This document shows positions 36,883 to 45,513 of a DNA stretch of 64,000 bases, piece after piece. Positions within the stretch are counted from its first letter, which is position 1; every line of letters begins with the position of its first letter. The stretch is from Salinisphaera japonica YTM-1 (GTDB lineage: Bacteria; Pseudomonadota; Gammaproteobacteria; Nevskiales; Salinisphaeraceae). Both the position numbers and the translations under genes were made by a program. Under the pieces are notes generated by a model that saw nothing but the letters and a program-made list of their open reading frames with translations, searched no databases and was not told the origin of the DNA. The stretch lies in contig NZ_AYKG01000068.1 of the NCBI RefSeq assembly GCF_003788585.1, positions 1 to 64,000 of the forward strand, read 5' to 3'.

Positions 36883-37686
36883 ATGAGCGAACCTTCCCAA
36901 ACCACCGGGCCGGCGATCGTGCCCGGACGGCTGCGCAATTTTGTCGAGATGACCATCCAGACCCGTCAGGCACAACGGCTGGTGCAGGGCCGACGCGGTA
37001 CCGACGGCAAACCGCCGATCATCGGTTTGTATCGCTATGGCGCCATGGTGCGCACGATCTGGTCGGGTGCAACCCGCGACGATCCCTACGCCGACTGGGT
37101 TCTGCTGCAGGTCGAGCAGGCACTACATGAATCCAAGGACGAGATCGCGACCTTGAAGCAGACCATCGAAGCCGACATGGCCCGGGTGGCGGCGATGAAG
37201 GTGGGCCTGGCGCATTCGCTTGAGCCCGCGAGGGTCGAGCTCACCTTTTCCAACCCCTACGGCTACATGGGCGCTTGGCTACTCGCTGATTTCGATGAGC
37301 TCGTGCTGGCGGTGCTGACGGCGCGCCATGTCGGGCTGATCAATCGGGATGCGTCCGAGCGCATGCTCGGCGAGGGCGGTCGCGCCGTTCGCCGGGCCTA
37401 TGCCACAGCCCAGGGGTACCGGGCGACCGCGGTCAAGCGCGAAGATCTGCGCGGCGGCACGCGGCGCGCCGAGCGCGCCCAACAAGCCATGGGGGAACTG
37501 CCACAGGCCGTGCTGGACGGTGACCTCCGGCCCGAGCACGCACCGGTAATCGAGGGCGTGCAGCCGTCGAACAGCCACAGCGACGATGCTGGCCACACTG
37601 TGGCCAGCCACGATGACGCGGCGACGGATGAAGCGACTGACACAGATCCCACGACCGACGAGCGTGGTAACGACGATGCGTCGTAG
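36883..37686 (+). CDS. ICE protein, PFL_4669 family
   Basis: A 267-aa protein of the ICE-specific family defined by PFL_4669, found beside replication genes. Recognisable are 'LRNFVEMTIQTRQAQRLVQGR', 'PPIIGLYRYGAMVRTIWSGA', 'DPYADWVLLQVE' and 'NPYGYMGAWLLADFDELVLAVL'. Biochemical function is unknown. Start chosen at the ATG with GGAG 7 bp upstream. The last ~30 residues are a disordered acidic tail that contains palindrome copy 5 ('AGHTVAS'). Confidence 0.85.
   Translation: MSEPSQTTGPAIVPGRLRNFVEMTIQTRQAQRLVQGRRGTDGKPPIIGLYRYGAMVRTIWSGATRDDPYADWVLLQVEQALHESKDEIATLKQTIEADMARVAAMKVGLAHSLEPARVELTFSNPYGYMGAWLLADFDELVLAVLTARHVGLINRDASERMLGEGGRAVRRAYATAQGYRATAVKREDLRGGTRRAERAQQAMGELPQAVLDGDLRPEHAPVIEGVQPSNSHSDDAGHTVASHDDAATDEATDTDPTTDERGNDDAS
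37590..37606. repeat. Palindrome copy 5
   Basis: Perfect, central C, within the PFL_4669-type tail and 69 bp upstream of the next gene start. Confidence 0.9.
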
Positions 37687-38203
37687 GCAAGCAATCGGCT
37701 CAGTTGAATCTGACGAAGCCGTGGCCGGCCGATTTGACGTAGCCCCTTTAAAGGGCCCTTTAAGGGTAAGGGAGGCGCGCCAGCGTCTGGCGGCCCTCGA
37801 GCAGGTGATACGGGACGGCGAAGCCGAGGGAACCCGGCTATGTGAATCATTCGGCAAACAGTTTCCGACGGCCCCGGCCAAGATCGTGCGATACAACGAT
37901 CGGAGCCTGACGTTTTACCGCTGGCGCCAATCCAGTGCCCGGCGGTGGGGCAACCCAAGCACGACGGCGATCAGTCTGACGGGCCAGGCCGGTCGGGCGT
38001 TGCTGGCACGCGTTCCGATCTCGGCACGTGGTCACTGGCTCAATTACGAGCGTCGGCGCATCTATCTCAATATGCGCCTGTCGACGGCGTCCTATGAACT
38101 CTATCGCCTGCAGGACTGGCTCGACGGTCTGGATGCGATCAAGGCGATCGAACGCGACGGCCTGTCGGTCGATGCGCCTGACAACCAGAACGAGCGCGGA
38201 TAA
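37676..38203 (+). CDS. DUF3158-family ICE protein
   Basis: About 175 aa. Matches the DUF3158 pattern: 'PLKGPLRVREARQRLAALEQVI', 'LTFYRWRQSSARRWG', and the C-terminal 'YERRRIYLNMRLSTASYELYRLQDWLD'. The family sits next to PFL_4669 and SSB genes in this ICE class; function unknown. The start is uncertain: the ATG at 37676 overlaps the upstream gene, and a GTG at 37732 is an alternative. Confidence 0.72.
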   Translation: MRRRQAIGSVESDEAVAGRFDVAPLKGPLRVREARQRLAALEQVIRDGEAEGTRLCESFGKQFPTAPAKIVRYNDRSLTFYRWRQSSARRWGNPSTTAISLTGQAGRALLARVPISARGHWLNYERRRIYLNMRLSTASYELYRLQDWLDGLDAIKAIERDGLSVDAPDNQNERG

Positions 38204-38279
38204 CCCATCACGCCATCCAAGACCGGACCCATCCGTTCGGCCTAACGATCTGAACGAACATCGACGGGTATTCCGAGGG

Positions 38280-38296
38280 TGGCCACACTGTGGCCA
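38280..38296. repeat. Palindrome copy 6
   Basis: Perfect, central C, intergenic, 43 bp upstream of the 87-aa gene. Confidence 0.9.
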
Positions 38297-38339
38297 CCCA
38301 TGATTCGAGCGATGACCGGGCGCGACAACGGAGCGGACG

Positions 38340-38603
38340 ATGCCGCGACTGAACATGCCTGATGAATGGGACCGCGCCGAACTCACAGGACGTATGTATG
38401 AAGCCATCGACCTTGAGACGGCCATTCGGGACGGGCGCTTCGCCTCCTTGGGCGAGCTCGCGGATTGTCTCACCGATCAATCCGAACTCATGAACCAAGC
38501 GCTTCGATGCCGGACTTGGATCATGCACGCGGACAAGCCCGGTTGCCCCGATCTGCATCGGACGATTGCCCGAACGCGACCGCGCGCGCGTTCGCCGATC
38601 TAA
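38340..38603 (+). CDS. Small ICE protein of unknown function
   Basis: 87 aa, with a good GGAG ribosome site. Helical with an acidic N-half ('DEWDRAELTGRMYEAIDLETAIRDG') and a conserved-looking 'DCLTDQSELMNQALRCRTW'. I do not recognise the family. It lies between the DUF3158 gene and ssb, so a role in DNA maintenance is plausible but unproven. Confidence 0.55.
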   Translation: MPRLNMPDEWDRAELTGRMYEAIDLETAIRDGRFASLGELADCLTDQSELMNQALRCRTWIMHADKPGCPDLHRTIARTRPRARSPI

Positions 38604-38707
38604 ATTCCGCGCGCCATCCGCGTGATTCATTGTTGTACCGCAACGCGCTCAGGACGAGGCTGATGCTGTCGAATAGCGACACTCACCCTGACTAACGGAG
38701 CGAACCG

Positions 38708-39157
38708 ATGTCGAACTTATTTACCGCTCGGGGCAATCTCGCTGCGGCCCCCGAACTCAAGACGGTCACCGTCAACGGCGAAGACCGCCAGGTCGCCGAA
38801 ATGCGCCTGTATTGCGATCGTGCCGTGCCGGACGGCGACGGCGGTTTCAAGGACAAGGGCGGATTTTGGCTCAATGTATCGCGCTGGGGCATCGCCGGTA
38901 CGCATGCCGCTCGCGTGCTCGATAAGGGCGATCGCATCAAGGTCGAAGGCACGCTGGTACAGAACAGTTGGGAGAAGGATGGCGACAAGTTTTCCCGGCT
39001 CGAACTGACGGCCGATGATGTCACCCTGGATTTGTCACGCGTCGAATCGATCGCGCGCAAGCCGCGAAACCGACCGACGAACGGAACCGATGACAGTGCT
39101 GGCCACACTGTGACCACCCCGGAAGACGGCGCCCAACACGCCGCACCCGTCGGTTGA
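38708..39157 (+). CDS. ssb: Single-stranded DNA-binding protein (ICE type)
   Basis: A 149-aa OB-fold protein ('NLFTARGNLAAAPELKTV', 'FWLNVSRWGIAGTHAARVLDKGDRIKVEGTL'). Coats ssDNA during conjugative transfer or replication. It lacks the acidic DDDIPF-type tail of housekeeping SSB; instead its C-terminus is disordered and contains palindrome copy 7 ('AGHTVTT'). Confidence 0.88.
   Translation: MSNLFTARGNLAAAPELKTVTVNGEDRQVAEMRLYCDRAVPDGDGGFKDKGGFWLNVSRWGIAGTHAARVLDKGDRIKVEGTLVQNSWEKDGDKFSRLELTADDVTLDLSRVESIARKPRNRPTNGTDDSAGHTVTTPEDGAQHAAPVG
39100..39116. repeat. Palindrome copy 7 (one mismatch)
   Basis: Central C, one G-to-A change, inside the SSB tail codons. Confidence 0.85.
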
Positions 39158-39186
39158 TTCGTCCCATAGCCCGAGAGCTGATGCGC

Positions 39187-39203
39187 TGGCCACAGTGTGG
39201 CCA
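39187..39203. repeat. Palindrome copy 8
   Basis: Perfect, central G, intergenic, 39 bp upstream of the Cys-rich gene. Confidence 0.9.
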
Positions 39204-39242
39204 GCCTGATTTTCGGCCCGTTGGATACCGGAGGACACCACT

Positions 39243-39488
39243 ATGACCCCTGGAAACGCTGCGCCCCACGCCCGATCGTGTCGCGCGTGCGGCTGCACCG
39301 ACGCGGACTGTACCGGCTGCGTCGAACGCTCCGAGCAACCGTGCTATTGGGTGGGACCCGACTTGTGCTCGGCCTGTGACGATTGGGCTGGCCACACTGT
39401 GGCCAGCCGAGCCAACGCCAACCGGCAAGAACAACCCTTTAATCATCATGCAATTCACGATGCGCGGAATCATCTCGAAAATTTTTAA
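39243..39488 (+). CDS. Small Cys-rich zinc-ribbon-like protein
   Basis: 81 aa with nine Cys in the first ~50 residues: 'SCRACGCTDADCTGCVE' then 'PCYWVGPDLCSAC'. This spacing matches a motif often found in phage and ICE proteins and suggests Zn binding. RBS GGAGG is 7 bp upstream. The part after the Cys domain contains palindrome copy 9 ('AGHTVAS') and overlaps the next gene. Function unknown. Confidence 0.65.
   Translation: MTPGNAAPHARSCRACGCTDADCTGCVERSEQPCYWVGPDLCSACDDWAGHTVASRANANRQEQPFNHHAIHDARNHLENF
39389..39405. repeat. Palindrome copy 9
   Basis: Perfect, central C, within the Cys-rich gene and 42 bp before the next predicted start. Confidence 0.9.
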
Positions 39489-39807
39489 GGCGCATCGCAG
39501 CGCGCCGCCTGGCGTGGTCATCAGCGAGACTGATATCGACGCTGTACTTAATCATTTGCGGCGTCTGCCTTATCGGACGGCAACGCCCGCGAGTTGGGAC
39601 AGACAGCGCCTTTTGCTCCTGATTCGCGAATGCATCGGAAAGAAACCCGTTATCGGGCAATTCAATGAGATCGCACCGGGTGTGTTCGCTGTTATCAAGC
39701 CGATGGGCGTGGATCTGACGAATTACCACGATTCCCACGGTCGGTACCAAGTCTGGCTCATGATTCGATCGTGGGGAACGGACCTGGCTCGGATTACCGA
39801 TCTTTAA
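39448..39807 (+). CDS. Unknown ICE protein, lower GC than its neighbours
   Basis: About 119 aa from 'MQFTMRGIISKIFKAHRSAPPG'. Contains 'VISETDIDAVLNHLRRLPYR' and 'ECIGKKPVIGQFNEIAPGVFAVIKPMGVDL'. I do not recognise a family. Base composition is visibly more AT-rich than the flanking genes, which suggests separate acquisition. It overlaps the end of the Cys-rich gene in another frame. Confidence 0.5.
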   Translation: MQFTMRGIISKIFKAHRSAPPGVVISETDIDAVLNHLRRLPYRTATPASWDRQRLLLLIRECIGKKPVIGQFNEIAPGVFAVIKPMGVDLTNYHDSHGRYQVWLMIRSWGTDLARITDL

Positions 39808-39821
39808 GGCAAATGGCAGGC

Positions 39822-39838
39822 TGGCCACAGTGTGGCCA
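39822..39838. repeat. Palindrome copy 10
   Basis: Perfect, central G with GC...GC outer bases, intergenic, 14 bp after the preceding stop and upstream of topB. The last copy of the array. Confidence 0.9.
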
Positions 39839-40046
39839 GCCTGCTCGCCGGACGGCGCTTGCCCCTTACAGAAGCACCCAAGATCGGCGAATATGTGCCT
39901 ATATTAAGCAAAATTGAGTCGAAAAGTCGATTTCTATCCGGTATCAGGTGTGGGAAGCGAAATTACACGCTAGGCTGCACCCATTTTTCCGCTCGCAGTG
40001 CAGTCGGGCTGCGATGCTGTCGGCGTCACTCATTCCCGACAGACCC

Positions 40047-42053
40047 ATGGCTGGCGACACCGTCTATCTCTGCGAAAAGCCGTCCCAGGCCCGCGACATC
40101 GCCCGGATCCTCGGCGCGACCCACAAGACCAAGCACTATCTCGCCGGTTCCGGCGTGACCGTGACCTGGTGTTTCGGCCATCTACTGGAAATGGCCGCGC
40201 CTGATTGCTACGGCGACGAGTACAAACGCTGGTCGCTAGATACGCTGCCGATCATCCCGGACCCGTGGCGCCTCGATGTCCGGCCCAAGGTCAAGGCGCA
40301 GTACAACGCCATCGAACAATTGCTAGGCAAGGCTCGGCATGTCGTAGTCGCGACCGACGCCGACCGCGAGGGCGAAACGATCGCCCGCGAGCTCTTGGAT
40401 CGCTGCGCGTACCGGGGCCGCATATCGCGGCTGTGGCTGTCCGCGCTCGATGACGCCAGTATCCGCAAGGCCCTGGGCCGCCTGAAAGACGGCGCCGAGA
40501 CCGAAGCGCTCTATCACGCCGGCCTCGGCCGGGCCCGCGCGGATTGGCTGGTCGGCATGAACCTCACCCGCGCCTATACCGCCATGGCGCGCTCCCAGGG
40601 CCACGATCGGCTACTACCCGTGGGCCGGGTCCAGACACCGACGCTGCGGCTTGTCGTCGATCGCGATCGTGCGATCGAATCATTCAAGCCGGTTCCGTAT
40701 TGGGATCTGGTGGCGACACTGGCGACCGATGCAGGCGAGACGTTCGACGCCCAGTGGCAGCCGCCGGCGGACATGACCGACGCCAAGGGCCGCTGTCTCA
40801 ATGAAGAGGCGGCCCGACGCATGGCGCAACAGATCGAGGGCGACGCTGCCCGAGTAACAGCCGCCGAAACGACGCGCAAGCGCGCGTCGGCGCCTTTGCC
40901 TTACGATCTCGGCACGCTGCAGCAGGACGCCAATAAAACCGCTGACATGGGCGCACAGGCCGTATTGAGCACGGTGCAGGCGCTGTACGAGACGCACAAG
41001 GCGGTCACCTATCCGCGAACCGACTGCCGCTATCTGCCGACCAGCATGCAGGGTGAAGCGGATGCCGTGCTTGACGCGATGGCGCGCACCGACCCGCGGG
41101 TGGCGGGCGCAGTCGAGGGGGCGAATACGTCGCGCCAGGCGCGCGTGTTCAACGACGGCAAGATTACGGCGCACCACGCCATGATCCCCACGACCGAGCC
41201 GGCCGATCTCGGCCGGATGTCCGACACGGAGCGGCTGATCTATCGGATGATCCGGACACGCTATCTGGCGCAGTTCTATCCCGATCACGAATACGACCGC
41301 ACTGTCCTTGCGCTCGACATGGGCGGCGCGGCGTTTCGCGCCACCGGCAATGGGGTCGTCGTTGCCGGCTGGAAGGCTGTCACAGGCCATGCCGGCGCCG
41401 ATGAGGCGGATCAAGCCGGCAATGCGCGTCTGCCGATAGTGCGCGAGGGCGACCGCTGCCCGGTCCAGGGCGCGGCGGTTCAGGCCAAACAGACCCAGCC
41501 ACCGGCGCACTACACCGAAGGCACATTGCTTGCGGCCATGAAAAATGTCGCCTCGCTGGTGACGGACGAACGGCTCAAAAAGATCCTCAAGGACACCGCC
41601 GGCCTGGGCACCGAAGCCACACGTGCCGGCATCATATCCACGCTGATCGAGCGCCGGTTTCTGGCCCAAAAGAAAAAGAAACTGGTCGCGACCGACGGCG
41701 GCCGGGCCTTGATCGACATGCTCCCGCGGGCCATCACGAACCCGGACACCACGGCGGTATGGGAACAGGCCCTGGATGAAATCAGTGCTGGGCGCATGAC
41801 GCTCGATGATTTTGTCACGCGGCAAACGCAGTGGATACACAAGGCGGTCAGCCAAGTGCAGCAGCATGGTTTGAATGTGCCGCAAGGCATCGCAACCGGG
41901 CCGCAGAAGCAATGTCCCGAGTGCGACAAGCCCATGCGCAAACGCAAGAGCCGGCACGGGGCGTTCTGGGGTTGCACCGGCTATCCGGACTGCAGGGCCA
42001 CCGTCCAGATCGGCGGCGGCAAGAAAGGCCGCCAGAAGAAACAGGCGACGTGA
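40047..42053 (+). CDS. topB: DNA topoisomerase III
   Basis: Type IA topoisomerase carried by ICEs and plasmids, decatenating DNA during replication or transfer. The 668-aa protein has a Toprim domain ('VYLCEKPSQARDIARIL', 'VVVATDADREGETIARELL'), 'LPVGRVQTPTLRLVVDRD', catalytic Tyr (~321) in 'AVTYPRTDCRYL', 'GTEATRAGIISTLIERRF', and a C-terminal zinc finger ('CPECDKPMRKRKSRHG', 'CTGYPDC'). An ATG 33 bp upstream is an alternative start. Confidence 0.93.
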   Translation: MAGDTVYLCEKPSQARDIARILGATHKTKHYLAGSGVTVTWCFGHLLEMAAPDCYGDEYKRWSLDTLPIIPDPWRLDVRPKVKAQYNAIEQLLGKARHVVVATDADREGETIARELLDRCAYRGRISRLWLSALDDASIRKALGRLKDGAETEALYHAGLGRARADWLVGMNLTRAYTAMARSQGHDRLLPVGRVQTPTLRLVVDRDRAIESFKPVPYWDLVATLATDAGETFDAQWQPPADMTDAKGRCLNEEAARRMAQQIEGDAARVTAAETTRKRASAPLPYDLGTLQQDANKTADMGAQAVLSTVQALYETHKAVTYPRTDCRYLPTSMQGEADAVLDAMARTDPRVAGAVEGANTSRQARVFNDGKITAHHAMIPTTEPADLGRMSDTERLIYRMIRTRYLAQFYPDHEYDRTVLALDMGGAAFRATGNGVVVAGWKAVTGHAGADEADQAGNARLPIVREGDRCPVQGAAVQAKQTQPPAHYTEGTLLAAMKNVASLVTDERLKKILKDTAGLGTEATRAGIISTLIERRFLAQKKKKLVATDGGRALIDMLPRAITNPDTTAVWEQALDEISAGRMTLDDFVTRQTQWIHKAVSQVQQHGLNVPQGIATGPQKQCPECDKPMRKRKSRHGAFWGCTGYPDCRATVQIGGGKKGRQKKQAT

Positions 42054-42190
42054 CCCGCCGCCTTGGTGTTCCGGGACCGGGAATCCGAGCGGGCAATCAA
42101 CAATTCAGCGCGAACCGCGCTGAATTTTCTGTTGTTCCCGCCCTGATCCTGCGCCAGTTTGAGCGCGAATCCTTGGCGGAACGAATCATC

Positions 42191-42769
42191 ATGCACCGGT
42201 CACAATTGACGAGTCCGCGCACACCGACCGTACTCGCGGGTCTGACCGCGCTGCTGCTGGTGTTGGGCGGCTGCGCCAGCACACAGGCGCACGCGCCGGC
42301 TCATCAGGCGTCAACCGGCGCACCGGCCACGCCGGATCTCTACGCTTTGCCCTCGGACGTTCCCACGGCCAATGTCGTGCGCACCGGCCGTTATCAGCTG
42401 GTCCCGCTGGCCCCGACCTCCGGTCAGCGGGATCTGCTGCGCCAGGCCGTGTCCATCGATCTCCCCCAATCGATGCATCTCACGGTCCGCGACGGCCTGG
42501 AACATGCGCTGAGGGATTCCGGGCTGCGTCTATGCCCCCGCCAGGCGCAGACCGGCTTCTTCTCGTCCCCGTTGCCGGCCGTGCACCGCGAGCTCGGGCC
42601 GACAACGCTATCCGACGCCCTGCAGGTGCTCGCCGGCCCGGCCTGGCGCCTGCACGTCGACTTCGCCGATCGCACGGTGTGCTTTAGCCGCCGCGCACAG
42701 CCGGCGGTCGCGGTGACGCGCACGCCGTACCCGACCCGCGACCGCGGCCCCGTGTCGGCGCGAGAGTGA
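42191..42769 (+). CDS. PilL-like conjugative region lipoprotein (TIGR03748 type)
   Basis: A 192-aa predicted lipoprotein (lipobox 'LVLGGC') with the PilL N-domain pattern 'RTGRYQLVPLAPTSGQRDLL', then 'DGLEHALRDSGLRLC' and 'LSDALQVLAGPAWRLHVDF'. In this ICE class it opens the transfer region. It starts well after topB, with no visible pil operon around it. Confidence 0.8.
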   Translation: MHRSQLTSPRTPTVLAGLTALLLVLGGCASTQAHAPAHQASTGAPATPDLYALPSDVPTANVVRTGRYQLVPLAPTSGQRDLLRQAVSIDLPQSMHLTVRDGLEHALRDSGLRLCPRQAQTGFFSSPLPAVHRELGPTTLSDALQVLAGPAWRLHVDFADRTVCFSRRAQPAVAVTRTPYPTRDRGPVSARE

Positions 42770-42824
42770 TCGCGTCGCGCCCGACAACGGCGACCGTTTC
42801 GTTCCCATACACGAGGCCCTGACC

Positions 42825-44045
42825 ATGCGATACCGCACCCTTCCGATCGCCCTGATAATCGCGGCCTCGCTGACGCCGGTCGCCGGCTGCAGCGATAACG
42901 ACGGGTCCGCCAACGATCAAAGTCAGGGCACAGACCTCGCGGCCGAGCAGAGCGCGGATTCGTCAGGCCAGACGTCAGACAACGGCTCGCAAGACAGTTC
43001 GCCGATTCCAGTCAATGATCCGAACAAGACCGCCGACACGGCGAGCACATCACCCCAATCGAAACCCGCGCCGCCGGCGCCGGACCGGGTCCAGCAACTG
43101 GCCCAGCAGATCGCCAGCATCAAGCAGGCCAATCAGAAGCGCCTGGATCAACAGGCCCAGCGCATCGATGCGCTCGAGCAACAGGTCGCCGCGCTGACCA
43201 AGCGCCTGCGCCAACGGCCGCAGCCGACATCGGCACACGCGAAGCCGGACCAGCAAAAGACCAACCCTGCCAAGACGCAGGCGCCGGATGCGGTATTCCC
43301 GCAATCGAGCGACAGCGCCGCGTCACGGGAATCCAAATCGGACGCGGGTCAGTCCGCCGATGCAAGTAACAACGACGAATCAGCCGACGACAGCGACGGC
43401 GAACCTGCTTCGTCTGATTCCCCGCCTGCATCAGGCAACGTCACCGGCCCGAATATCGTCACGCACTGCCCGGCCCACGGTGACGCAGCCGATCAATTCG
43501 ATGTGTTCTTTCAGGCCGCGACCGGCGACGCGCTGGATGCCGCCGCCGATCAGGTCCAATCGGCCGGGCTGTCGGATTGGTTCGCCCGCGCACGCACCGG
43601 CCGGCTCTACGTGGGCCGTTACGGCAATTGCCCGCTGGCCGCACGTCGTCGCGACGATGTGCATGAGCGCACCGGCCTGGCACTGAATATCCGGGCAGTC
43701 GCCCCGCATCACGCGGGCACATCCAAGAGCACGGATCACAGCCCCGCGCACGACGACGGCGCGGCCGACAACGCCGCTGCGTCGATCCGACGCGCGGCCA
43801 CTGAACCGGTCCAACCGGTCGTGACCAACGCGCCCTTCGAGGTCATTGGCGTCGAGCTGCGCGGTACGCATCACTTTCTCGGCGTTGCGCCGCACGGCGT
43901 CTCTCGTCTGAGTGGCGTGACGTGGCTGGCGCCCGGCAATGCCTATGGCACCTGGACACTGCGCGCCATTCGCACCGATGCCGGGACCGCCACCTTTGCG
44001 CATGGCGGTCGCACGATCGCCGTGGCCCTGCCGCGGCGAGGTTGA
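42825..44045 (+). CDS. Lipoprotein with coiled coil and SPOR-like segment
   Basis: 406 aa. Lipobox 'TPVAGC' (Cys ~22), Ser/Asp-rich linker, a coiled coil (~85-130, 'VQQLAQQIASIKQANQKRLDQ'), a second linker, a segment like a SPOR repeat (~220-290, 'DQFDVFFQAATGDALDAAAD', 'RLYVGRYG'), and a C-terminal PilP/GspC-like stretch ('APGNAYGTWTLRAI'). These domain readings are by eye. It lies in the transfer region just before the PFL_4693 gene, 3 bp apart. Confidence 0.6.
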   Translation: MRYRTLPIALIIAASLTPVAGCSDNDGSANDQSQGTDLAAEQSADSSGQTSDNGSQDSSPIPVNDPNKTADTASTSPQSKPAPPAPDRVQQLAQQIASIKQANQKRLDQQAQRIDALEQQVAALTKRLRQRPQPTSAHAKPDQQKTNPAKTQAPDAVFPQSSDSAASRESKSDAGQSADASNNDESADDSDGEPASSDSPPASGNVTGPNIVTHCPAHGDAADQFDVFFQAATGDALDAAADQVQSAGLSDWFARARTGRLYVGRYGNCPLAARRRDDVHERTGLALNIRAVAPHHAGTSKSTDHSPAHDDGAADNAAASIRRAATEPVQPVVTNAPFEVIGVELRGTHHFLGVAPHGVSRLSGVTWLAPGNAYGTWTLRAIRTDAGTATFAHGGRTIAVALPRRG

Positions 44046-44048
44046 GCC

Positions 44049-44804
44049 ATGCATCGACACCGGATAAGCCGCGGCGCGCTGGCTCTTGGTATGGCCGCGG
44101 CAGTGAGCCTGCCTGCCGCCGCACAGAACCAGACGGCGCCGGCCATGCTCAAGCGGGCCGAGACCACCGACCGGGCCACCCAATCACGCCAGACGCGCGA
44201 GACCGCGATTGCCAAGCAGCGGGCCAAGCAGTGGAATCTATCGGTCACTGAATGGGAGCGCTACAAGACGCTGCTCAAGGGCATCGACGGCTATCGCTCC
44301 GACAAGCTGGATCCGTTGACCGAACTCGGGATCCGGGCACGCTCGCGTGCCGAACGGCGGCGTTACGCGCGCAAACTCGCCCGTGTCGAGCATGACCGAG
44401 CGCAGCGGATCATGGCCTTTCAAAAGACCTATGACCAGGTCTTTTCGCAGCTGTATCCCCAGCAAACGCCGGTCAACGCGGATGGCATGACACAAGCCCT
44501 CATGTCGGGCCAGCAGACCGCTGCCAAGCTCGGTCTCGATGGATCGGCGCGCAAGGCCGTGTTCGTGCGCCTGCATGACTGCAACGCCTGTCGCACCAGG
44601 GTCAAGCAGCTAGCCGCGGCCGATACGCCGATGGACATTTTCGTCGTCGATGCCGATTCCGACGATGCGATCCGGTCCTGGGCGATGGCCGTCGGCCTGG
44701 ATCCCAAGCGCGTGCGCGGCGGCACAATTACGCTCAACCACGCGCCGAAAGCCGTGGCCAAACAGCTGGCCGACGAGTCACTGCCGCGCGTGATCAATCG
44801 CTGA
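44049..44804 (+). CDS. ICE protein, PFL_4693 family
   Basis: A 251-aa periplasmic protein (signal peptide ending 'SLPAAAQ'). It has the family signature 'LSVTEWERYKTLLKG', 'LDPLTELGIRARSRAERRRYA', and a C-terminal thioredoxin-like half with 'RLHDCNACRTRVKQLA'. The CxxC pair suggests redox or metal interaction in secretion apparatus assembly; function unproven. Confidence 0.85.
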   Translation: MHRHRISRGALALGMAAAVSLPAAAQNQTAPAMLKRAETTDRATQSRQTRETAIAKQRAKQWNLSVTEWERYKTLLKGIDGYRSDKLDPLTELGIRARSRAERRRYARKLARVEHDRAQRIMAFQKTYDQVFSQLYPQQTPVNADGMTQALMSGQQTAAKLGLDGSARKAVFVRLHDCNACRTRVKQLAAADTPMDIFVVDADSDDAIRSWAMAVGLDPKRVRGGTITLNHAPKAVAKQLADESLPRVINR

Positions 44805-44808
44805 TCCC

Positions 44809-45513
44809 ATGCGGGCCCGGCTGCTCATCTGGCTGGTCTGCGGCGTCGCCCCGGCGGCGATCGCCGCCGGACACACCGTGCCGACGGCGTATGCGAACGC
44901 CGCGCACGCGCGCCAGGTACCGCCTAGAATGCTCTATGCCCTGTCACTGACCGAATCGGCGGCGACGCTGTCATTCGGTCGCCGGCCCTGGCCGTGGACG
45001 CTCAACATCGCCGGCCGCGGCGAGCGCTATGCCAGCCGCGACGCGGCCTGCCAAGCGCTAACGGCCGCGCTCACGCACACGACAATCGTCGACGTCGGCC
45101 TCGGCCAGCTCAACGTGCATTGGCAACAGAGGCTGTTCGGAACCGATGGCCGTTTCGCCGATCCCTGCGCGGCACTCAATCCCTACGCCAACCTGGATGC
45201 CGCGGCGGCGATTCTGTATCGCTGCCACGAGCGGACCGGTGGCAGTTGGATCGTCGCCGCGGGCTGCTATCACCGGCCGGCCGGCGGCCCCCCGGCCGCG
45301 CGCTATCGCGACGCCTTCTCTCGGGAACTCGCGCGACTGCGCGACGACGGCCTGCGGGTCGCGACCGGACACACACCCGGCCCGCCCCCTATCGGCGCCC
45401 AGCCGGCCGCGGCGGTCGGAACGAAGGCCGAGAACCCGTCCACGGCGACCGCGAGCCGCGTGACCTGGATCAATCCCACACACGACAACCGGAGCAGCCA
45501 TGGGCTTGACTAG
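44809..45513 (+). CDS. T4SS lytic transglycosylase
   Basis: 234 aa. A signal-like N-terminus is followed by a lysozyme-like SLT fold: catalytic Glu in 'MLYALSLTESAA', then 'GLGQLNVHW' and 'YANLDAAAAILYRC'. It opens peptidoglycan locally for assembly of the transfer apparatus. Overlaps the next gene by 14 bp. Confidence 0.85.
   Translation: MRARLLIWLVCGVAPAAIAAGHTVPTAYANAAHARQVPPRMLYALSLTESAATLSFGRRPWPWTLNIAGRGERYASRDAACQALTAALTHTTIVDVGLGQLNVHWQQRLFGTDGRFADPCAALNPYANLDAAAAILYRCHERTGGSWIVAAGCYHRPAGGPPAARYRDAFSRELARLRDDGLRVATGHTPGPPPIGAQPAAAVGTKAENPSTATASRVTWINPTHDNRSSHGLD

Noticed and set aside
44865-44885. 'AAGHTVPT' in the transglycosylase, similar to palindrome-encoded GHTVA
   Set aside because: The DNA reads GGACACACCGTGCC, which is not palindromic; the peptide resemblance is accidental.
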